Shown piece by piece: positions 6,155 through 10,737 of a stretch of 10,737 nt of DNA. A program made the translations under genes and the position numbers. Below the pieces are notes generated by a model that did not search any database, was not told the DNA's origin, and saw nothing but the letters and a program-made list of their open reading frames with translations. Source of the stretch: Bacillota bacterium (lineage in GTDB: Bacteria; Bacillota; Clostridia; Lachnospirales; Lachnospiraceae); contig JAEZLY010000262.1 in NCBI GenBank assembly GCA_023414985.1, positions 1 to 10,737 of the forward strand. Reading direction: 5' to 3'. Position 1 is the first letter of the stretch; the number at the start of each line of letters is the position of its first letter.

Positions 6155-6808
6155 CTATATTAATTTAAAGTGTCTAACAATTTGATTATATCTGTCCTCT
6201 AAAATGCTATTTTCATCTCTAATGAAACATTTAAACCCACTATTCAAGAACTCATTATAATGTTCTATACTATTTACTTTTGCAATACATTTTTTATAAT
6301 TCTCTAAGGTAATCTCAGGATTTTCTGTTTTCATTATTTGCTCAAGGATAAACAATTTGTCGGGGTCTTTTCTATTAAAAAATTCATTAACAGACATAAA
6401 CTGTGGTGATAATAATATAGCCACATGATTATATTCTGATATTTTATGTAGAATATCCAATGGAATATTGGTATCAACAATAACCTTATGATTTTTTGAT
6501 AATTCTATTAAGTCTTCAATTTCAAAAGGAGTAATTTCAACTTGTCCACCTGTAATCCACGCATCATATTCCTCTGGTGTTCGGGTTACAAATTCTTCCC
6601 AACTTTTCATAGTCTTAAAATAACATAAATTAGGGCATTCTTCAGGTCCTACTTTTGCAAGAACAGTTTCAGTATTGTAATTTTCACCACATAAATAAAG
6701 ACCTAATCTATCTGATATCATTTTTACAATAGTTGATTTTCCAGCAAAGGCAGTACCGTTGATAAAATAAACATTATTTAACTTATATTTTATTTCTTCA
6801 TAATTCAT
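6155..6808 (-). CDS. P-loop NTPase of unknown function
   Basis: A 217-residue protein whose N-terminus is a strand plus Walker A loop, VYFINGTAFAGKST (about residues 13-26). KVIVDTNIP further on looks like the Walker B strand with its Asp. There is no signal peptide or membrane helix. The remaining sequence (SWEEFVTRTPEEYDAWITGG, VAILLSPQFMSVNEFFNRKDPDK) contains a Tyr/Trp-rich helical insert as in small-molecule kinases, but the substrate cannot be assigned. AAGAGG lies about 9 bases before the ATG. The gene is visibly the most AT-rich of the array. It is not obviously related to the other P-loop protein at 3932-4414. Confidence 0.85.
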   Translation of the reverse strand: MNYEEIKYKLNNVYFINGTAFAGKSTIVKMISDRLGLYLCGENYNTETVLAKVGPEECPNLCYFKTMKSWEEFVTRTPEEYDAWITGGQVEITPFEIEDLIELSKNHKVIVDTNIPLDILHKISEYNHVAILLSPQFMSVNEFFNRKDPDKLFILEQIMKTENPEITLENYKKCIAKVNSIEHYNEFLNSGFKCFIRDENSILEDRYNQIVRHFKLI

Positions 6809-6860
6809 ATATTTTTCCTCTTAAAATTACTATTTTTCATACTTTATAATGCAACTTTTT

Positions 6861-6890
6861 ACTATAGCGAATCCCTCAGCTTCGCTTAGT
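6861..6890 (-). repeat. Imperfect hairpin behind HAD-1, bulged stem
   Basis: ACTATAGCGAA (6861-6871) pairs with TTCGCTTAGT (6881-6890) over 10 base pairs with one bulged T and a 9-base loop. It begins 16 bases behind the HAD-1 stop codon. On the transcribed strand it is followed by AAAAAG rather than a U run, so it is not a normal Rho-independent terminator. Its sequence is unrelated to the 18-bp junction element. Confidence 0.55.
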
Positions 6891-6905
6891 GCATATAATT
6901 CAGTG

Positions 6906-7610
6906 TTATATAACGTCTAACAATTGAGTGATTCTGTTAATTCTATAATCTTCATTATATGGAATGGAATCATGCAATTTAGCCTCTTTTCGAGCAATCC
7001 AGGCACAATCCATCCCTGCCTGCTTGGAACATAATACATCGAGTGGATGATCACCCACATAAAGACAATCTTGCGGCGATAAATCAAGCTCATTCAGTGC
7101 AAGTTCCATAATAAGTACATTCGGCTTCTCCACTCCAACTACTTCGGAAACAATAATACATTCAAAATAGTCATATAGTTTGCACTCTTTAAGATAATCA
7201 ATAAGCCACTTATAATGATTAGATACGATAGCTAATCTATATTTCCCATGCAAAATTTCCAACATATCATATACACCTTGTATTACTGACATCTTTTGTT
7301 TTGGCATGGGGGTTTTTGCCATGATCTCCAGATAAACATCTTTCATCTCACTTGGATACTGAAAACAGGATAATGCGGCTTCATCCATTAATCTGATCAT
7401 TTCATCTCCGGTTATGTGGGGAGCACCGTTTTGCTCTCTTCTGGTTTGTTCACCGTTTGCCCAATTAACTGCGCTATTGATTTTCCAGGCCATCTCCTCA
7501 GTAACATCAATTCCCAGGGAACAAATCTTGTCTCCAAATACCTTTGCCCAATTCGGGCTATATTCTATAAGTGTATCACTAACATCGAAAATAATCGCCT
7601 TATACTTCAT
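6906..7610 (-). CDS. HAD-superfamily hydrolase with Ser in motif I (HAD-1)
   Basis: A 234-residue cytosolic haloacid dehalogenase-type protein. Motif I is FDVSDTL (nucleophile Asp9; the +2 position that is normally the acid/base Asp is Ser11), motif II IVSNHYKW (Ser130), motif III Lys162 in VEKPN, and motif IV VGDHPLD (Asp187). The cap of about 70 residues between motifs I and II is a C1-type helical cap. Members are usually small-molecule phosphatases or, with changed motif I residues, dehalogenases or non-hydrolytic proteins; the DxS change makes ordinary phosphatase activity uncertain. AGGAGG lies 5 bases before the ATG. It follows the GNAT gene, with the weak junction element at 7637-7647 between them. 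Confidence 0.88.
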   Translation of the reverse strand: MKYKAIIFDVSDTLIEYSPNWAKVFGDKICSLGIDVTEEMAWKINSAVNWANGEQTRREQNGAPHITGDEMIRLMDEAALSCFQYPSEMKDVYLEIMAKTPMPKQKMSVIQGVYDMLEILHGKYRLAIVSNHYKWLIDYLKECKLYDYFECIIVSEVVGVEKPNVLIMELALNELDLSPQDCLYVGDHPLDVLCSKQAGMDCAWIARKEAKLHDSIPYNEDYRINRITQLLDVI

Positions 7611-7636
7611 TTATCCTCCTGCATATTTATATAGAA

Positions 7637-7659
7637 AATGGGAAGTTGGGTTTTCCCAT
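7637..7659 (-). repeat. Weak junction element copy D with hairpin
   Basis: AATGGGAAGTT (7637-7647) matches the right half of copies B and C; the left half is diverged. It lies 24 bases behind the GNAT stop codon, like the other copies. ATGGGAA (7638-7644) pairs with TTCCCAT (7653-7659), and on the transcribed strand the stem is followed by TTTTCTATAT, so it could also work as a modest terminator. GTTGGGTT (7645-7652) and AACCTAAC (7660-7667) form a competing pairing, 7 of 8. Confidence 0.5.
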
Positions 7660-7670
7660 AACCTAACATC

Positions 7671-8123
7671 TTACTTTACATCTATTCTATATACTCTGGA
7701 ATCCTCTCCATGTATATCTTTCATTATTTGATAGAAGGAATACCCGTACTTTTCATATAGTCCAGTCTCTCCGGTCGAAATATAAAGCTGTCTGGTTCCA
7801 TTACTTTTGGCAGTTACATATGCGAATTCTAAAAGGCTTCCCGCATATCGATGTCCCCTATAGAGTGGGAAAGTATATACAAATCCTATCCAAGGACTAA
7901 GTCCGGTGTCTCTCACATCATCCATCTCTGCCAGAGTACAGAATGACACTAACTTTCGATTATCCGTCAGCAAAAAAACTTTCGTTGTCTCTCCACACAT
8001 CTCCTTTAATTCATTTTTACTCAATAAGTCATACAAATATTGTCCTGCTCCCCAGTCGCTCTTCTTAATCAGACTTAACCAATATTCTTTATCTTCTAAG
8101 CTATAAAACTCTTTAACTTCCAT
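7671..8123 (-). CDS. GNAT family N-acetyltransferase
   Basis: A 150-residue acetyltransferase expected to move the acetyl group of acetyl-CoA to an amine. Residues 78-100 (WIGFVYTFPLYRGHRYAGSLLEF) form strand 4 and the acetyl-CoA pyrophosphate loop; the usual R-G-x-G-x-A reads R-G-H-R-Y-A, so the second Gly is Arg. QLYISTGETGLYEKYGY (112-128) is the strand 5 and motif B end, typical of GNATs. The acceptor is unknown. GAGGAGAG lies just before the ATG at 8123. The segment across this ribosome binding site and start is repeated at 9011-9036. Confidence 0.9.
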   Translation of the reverse strand: MEVKEFYSLEDKEYWLSLIKKSDWGAGQYLYDLLSKNELKEMCGETTKVFLLTDNRKLVSFCTLAEMDDVRDTGLSPWIGFVYTFPLYRGHRYAGSLLEFAYVTAKSNGTRQLYISTGETGLYEKYGYSFYQIMKDIHGEDSRVYRIDVK

Positions 8124-8139
8124 TTTCTCTCCTCATTGC
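8114..8139 (-). repeat. 26-bp repeat, copy over the GNAT start
   Basis: This segment holds the ribosome binding site, ATG and first codons (Met-Glu-Val) of the GNAT gene. It matches 9011-9036 at 25 of 26 positions (difference at 8133/9030). It abuts a small palindrome, CATTGCCGCAATG (8134-8146). Confidence 0.85.
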
Positions 8140-8198
8140 CGCAATGCATCGTTCGTTTTCTTAAGTGTTCCTTCTCGACCGGATCCTCACATAGCCCT

Positions 8199-8861
8199 TC
8201 ATTCAAACCAAGTCCAATTAATTTCATTAAAATGGTTGATAATAGAATATTTGCCCACCCATTCTTTATAATCACCGGAAGACGAGTTCACAATGATCAC
8301 CTTGCCTGCATTCACCGCCTCAGCCGCCTTTATCCCGGAAACCGAATCCTCAAAGATCACAGTGTTCTTGCCCTCCATCCCTAATATATCCAGTGCCTTC
8401 AGAAATAGGTCCGGAAAAGGCTTTCCCCTCATGGAGCCATCATTGTATATAATGCGGTCTCTTGTAAACCACTTCTCAAGCTTGAATTCCCTTACATAGA
8501 AATCAACATTTTCTATCCCAGAAGCAGTTGCAATAACAAAGGGTATTTCTTTTCCCTTAAGCTTATCAAAAAGTTCTGTAACTCCTTCCGCCATTGAAAA
8601 GTTCGGAAGTTCCCTACATAACTGTTGATATGCATATTCTTTTTCAAGGGTATAGCGTTTTATTTCTGCATCAGTCAGCTTATCGTCAAACAAATCCTGC
8701 AATATTTCACGGTTCAAACGTCCGTGAATACGACGGTGCTTATCCTGATCCGATAATGAAATCCCATGATCCTTGAGAAAATTATCCCAAGCTATGTTAT
8801 GCAATTGTGTGTCCCAGAACAAAGTTCCGTTGAAGTCAAAAATTACGCCTTTTTTATCCAT
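8199..8861 (-). CDS. HAD-superfamily hydrolase, beta-phosphoglucomutase-like, Asn in motif I (HAD-2)
   Basis: A 220-residue HAD protein with a helical C1 cap. Motif I is FDFNGTLFWDT (nucleophile Asp9; the +2 acid/base Asp is Asn11), motif II IATASG (Thr112), motif III Lys147 in MRGKPFPD, motif IV FEDSVSGIKAA (Glu171-Asp172). The arrangement, including GKPFPDLF and EDSVSGI, is that of the beta-phosphoglucomutase/sugar-phosphatase branch, but the mutase acid/base residue is replaced. I would call it a HAD phosphatase-like protein with uncertain chemistry. Its ribosome binding site is poor (AAAAGAA). An in-frame minigene, ATG at 8897 to TAA at 8874-8872 (MIFPMVKS), ends 10 bases before the HAD ATG with GGAGAG in front, so start recognition may depend on coupling, or the true N-terminus may have been cut. 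Confidence 0.88.
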   Translation of the reverse strand: MDKKGVIFDFNGTLFWDTQLHNIAWDNFLKDHGISLSDQDKHRRIHGRLNREILQDLFDDKLTDAEIKRYTLEKEYAYQQLCRELPNFSMAEGVTELFDKLKGKEIPFVIATASGIENVDFYVREFKLEKWFTRDRIIYNDGSMRGKPFPDLFLKALDILGMEGKNTVIFEDSVSGIKAAEAVNAGKVIIVNSSSGDYKEWVGKYSIINHFNEINWTWFE

Positions 8862-8922
8862 GTTGTTCTTTTATGATTTAACCATTGGAAAAATCATCTC
8901 TCTCCTCTCTATTTATATATAA

Positions 8923-9033
8923 TCAAAACAGTTTTATAAGCTTTTCCAGGATTTCGGAATAGTTGAAGAAAGTGAGGCTTTGTTGATTATTCCCAATTAT
9001 TCTGTGGGTATAACTTCCATTTTCTCTCCCCAT
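8923..9033 (-). pseudogene. Vestigial ORF, probable remnant of a deleted gene
   Basis: The 224-bp gap between HAD-2 and the DinB-like gene is not empty. A 36-codon frame runs from ATG 9033 to TGA 8925-8923; it contains RIIGNNQQSLTFFNYSEILE followed by KLIKLF, which reads like the natural C-terminus of a larger cytosolic protein. It has no ribosome binding site of its own. A different frame starts at ATG 9021, behind GGGGAGAG, and ends after seven codons (MEVIPTE). That start lies in the 26-bp repeat shared with the GNAT gene. I infer a deletion that joined the start region of one gene to the tail of another. The parent gene is not recognised. Confidence 0.5.
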
Positions 9034-9036
9034 TGC
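9011..9036 (-). repeat. 26-bp repeat, orphan copy in gene remnant
   Basis: It is 25 of 26 identical to the GNAT ribosome-binding-site/start segment at 8114-8139, in the same orientation and 897 bp away. Here it leads only to a seven-codon frame. Direct repeats in this arrangement, flanking HAD-2, could support deletion or duplication of the gene between them. Confidence 0.85.
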
Positions 9037-9085
9037 AATATGCTAATATGCCCCCGTTTCATATGCCCATACAATACAAATATAG

Positions 9086-9598
9086 TTACGATCCTTCCGG
9101 CTCATTATAAGCATACCAGTCTGATTCCGGCAGCCCCAATTCACGTAATATACCATTAAGGTATCCGATGTTATACATGATATGCCTTATTTGCCCAAGG
9201 ATCACATCTGTATAAGTATACTGCGGTTCATTGTTAAAAACCGAAAGACTTAATTTTTCATCATTCAGATTATCAAAGATACAAGTGGTTTTCGTTTGAA
9301 TTGCATTAAGATACTCCAACATTTTGTCTCGTTGAATAAATAGTCCATCATAACTGTCTGCATACAAGTCAGTGGTATAGGCATCATCAAAAATCATTGT
9401 ACGCCATTCACTGTCATCATACTTTTCACGCATCCAGAAATCAATATAATAAACATAGTGAAAGACCTGCTGCCAAAAAGGCACCTCATTATACGATGTA
9501 GCCCAGATTTCCTCCGGGCAAACTTGTATAAGTACACGCGCCATATGAATAGTGGAGTCAAACTGGTTTCTCAGAGCCTCAGTAATCAATCTTTTCAT
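9086..9598 (-). CDS. DinB-superfamily four-helix-bundle protein
   Basis: A 170-residue protein of the DinB/YfiT-like metal-dependent superfamily (unrelated to the Y-family polymerase also called DinB). The pattern is PFWQQVFHYVYYIDFWM (His47), a long middle helix, and LGQIRHIMYNIGYLNGILRE (His139) near the C-terminus. In the family three His usually bind a metal; the third, expected four residues after His139, is Asn143 here, so the metal site is probably incomplete. Relatives act in thiol transfer with mycothiol or bacillithiol or are damage-induced; no role can be fixed here. AAAGGAG lies 7 bases before the ATG. It follows the ABC exporter gene by 57 bp and may be co-transcribed with it. 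Confidence 0.88.
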   Translation of the reverse strand: MKRLITEALRNQFDSTIHMARVLIQVCPEEIWATSYNEVPFWQQVFHYVYYIDFWMREKYDDSEWRTMIFDDAYTTDLYADSYDGLFIQRDKMLEYLNAIQTKTTCIFDNLNDEKLSLSVFNNEPQYTYTDVILGQIRHIMYNIGYLNGILRELGLPESDWYAYNEPEGS

Positions 9599-9655
9599 GA
9601 TAATCTCCTTTATTAAATAATTCGTATTTGGTTTTGATTTAGTAATTACCGCTGC

Positions 9656-10737
9656 CTACTCCGCAAACTGGGCCTTATAAAGGTGATAATAAAGACTTTT
9701 ATTCTGCAGCAAATCTTCATGAGTTCCGGATTCAACAATACTTCCTCCTTCGATCAGATAAATAATATCTGCGCTCTCTATGGTGGACATGCGATGTGCT
9801 ATTACCAGAACCGTCTTATTTTTCATCAGACATCCCAATGCAGATTGCACTTGCTGTTCGCTTTGGGAATCAAGAGAAGAGGTTGCTTCATCCAAGAGTA
9901 ATATCGGTGCATCCTTTAGGAAGGCTCTTGCAATCGCAATGCGTTGACGCTGCCCTCCGGACAGCCGTATACCACGTTCTCCGACAAGAGTCTTGTATCC
10001 CTGTTCCATTTGACAAATGAATTCATCTGCATAAGCCGCTTCTGCTGCCTGTTTTATTTCTTCCATCGAAGCACCCGGCCTTCCATAGCCGATATTCTCC
10101 TCAATGGTTCCGTCAAAAATATAGGCATCCTGAGGGACATAAGCCATTAGTGAGCGAAGCCCGGCTAATGTCATATCTTTTGCAGCTTTGCCATCAACAG
10201 TTATCCTGCCGGCTGTTGGGGAATAATACCCCAACAGTAATTTTAAAATGGTACTCTTACCACCTCCACTCGGACCTGCTATGGCTGCAATTTGTCCCTT
10301 CTTCACCGAAAGGTTGATTTCCTTTAGAATTTGAGTATCATCATGATATGAAAAGGTGATATCTTCCAGAACGATCATATCATGTACCGTCGCTCCCTCT
10401 GCATTTACCGCATCCGGTTCAACTTCGGCTTCCAGAAGCTCGGTTACACGTTTTGCTCCGGCCAGAGAACTTTGCATTCGCAGCAGCATACCGTTAATCT
10501 CTGAAAACATGTTATTAACATTCCCCAAAAGATAAACCATGGAAACTACGGATCCAAGGGAACTTATGCCTCGGAGTGCGAGAAATGAGGCCAGAATAAC
10601 CACTCCTACGAAATTAATCGATCCGAATAGGAAGTTTCGACTTTCCATGGCTGCATTAACCTTTGAAAGCTTCAGGTTATTATCAAGGATTTCATGATTG
10701 ATCGAGTTTGTTCTATTCCTTATCTCCGACTCTGCCC
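9656..10737 (-). CDS. ABC exporter, membrane domain end plus ATPase domain (5' truncated by window)
   Basis: This is the C-terminal part of a half-transporter of the multidrug/peptide exporter type (membrane domain fused to ATPase). The frame is open up to the window edge, so the gene begins beyond 10737; the ATG at 10648 (MESRNFLFG) is internal. Visible: the last membrane helices (INFVGVVILASFLAL), then the ATPase domain with Walker A GPSGGGKST, Q-loop YVPQDAYIF, signature LSGGQRQRIAIARA, Walker B ILLLDEATSSLD and the H-loop VIAHRMST, all intact. It would work as a homo- or heterodimer in the cytoplasmic membrane and hydrolyse ATP to export a compound. The substrate is unknown, and a partner gene, if any, would be upstream, outside this window. 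Confidence 0.95.
   Translation of the reverse strand, partial: AESEIRNRTNSINHEILDNNLKLSKVNAAMESRNFLFGSINFVGVVILASFLALRGISSLGSVVSMVYLLGNVNNMFSEINGMLLRMQSSLAGAKRVTELLEAEVEPDAVNAEGATVHDMIVLEDITFSYHDDTQILKEINLSVKKGQIAAIAGPSGGGKSTILKLLLGYYSPTAGRITVDGKAAKDMTLAGLRSLMAYVPQDAYIFDGTIEENIGYGRPGASMEEIKQAAEAAYADEFICQMEQGYKTLVGERGIRLSGGQRQRIAIARAFLKDAPILLLDEATSSLDSQSEQQVQSALGCLMKNKTVLVIAHRMSTIESADIIYLIEGGSIVESGTHEDLLQNKSLYYHLYKAQFAE

Noticed and set aside
1..10737. CRISPR array, tRNA, rRNA or insertion sequence
   Set aside because: No regularly spaced repeats, no tRNA-like cloverleaf or rRNA sequence was recognised, and no transposase or recombinase motif appears in any frame inspected.

Overview
The window looks like chromosomal DNA from a low-to-mid GC Firmicute of the class Clostridia, most likely a Lachnospiraceae-type anaerobe. 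This rests on strong AGGAGG-type ribosome binding sites, a Bacillus/Clostridium-type LexA operator (GAAC-N4-GTTC), a YwbE-family protein, and the style of the chemoreceptor and Y-family polymerase. Species cannot be named from sequence alone. Every gene I can support lies on the minus strand, so transcription runs from high to low coordinates.

Layout in transcription order: (1) 10737-9656, C-terminal half of an ABC exporter whose 5' end lies outside the window. (2) 9598-3909, a row of small unrelated single-enzyme genes: DinB-superfamily four-helix protein, vestigial ORF, HAD phosphatase, GNAT acetyltransferase, second HAD phosphatase, P-loop NTPase, YwbE, nucleoside-deoxyribosyltransferase-like protein, class I methyltransferase, and a P-loop kinase with a probable 3' frameshift. 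Gaps are mostly 60-120 bp, base composition jumps from gene to gene, and most genes carry their own ribosome binding site. (3) 3799-3668, a 43-residue single-membrane-helix protein followed by a hairpin. (4) 3551-1957, an SOS unit: a consensus promoter with a LexA box exactly in its spacer, a Y-family polymerase with a disrupted start region, and a translationally coupled 91-residue protein. (5) 1823-27, an sCache chemoreceptor.

The most interesting feature is the row of small genes. Three gene junctions (4453-4470, 5407-5424, 5860-5877) carry an 18-bp sequence that is nearly the same, always in the same orientation and 28-39 bp behind a stop codon. A weaker relative sits at 7637-7647. A separate 26-bp near-identical segment covers the ribosome binding site and start of the GNAT gene and recurs in front of HAD-2, inside a gene remnant. 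Together this resembles a gene-cassette array with a recurrent 3'-end element, but no recombinase is in the window and the element does not match canonical attC, so mobility is an inference.

Two genes (polymerase 5' end, P-loop kinase 3' end) each look one base short in an A/T run. Either both are recent lesions or the assembly has homopolymer errors; that should be settled before any functional reading of them.
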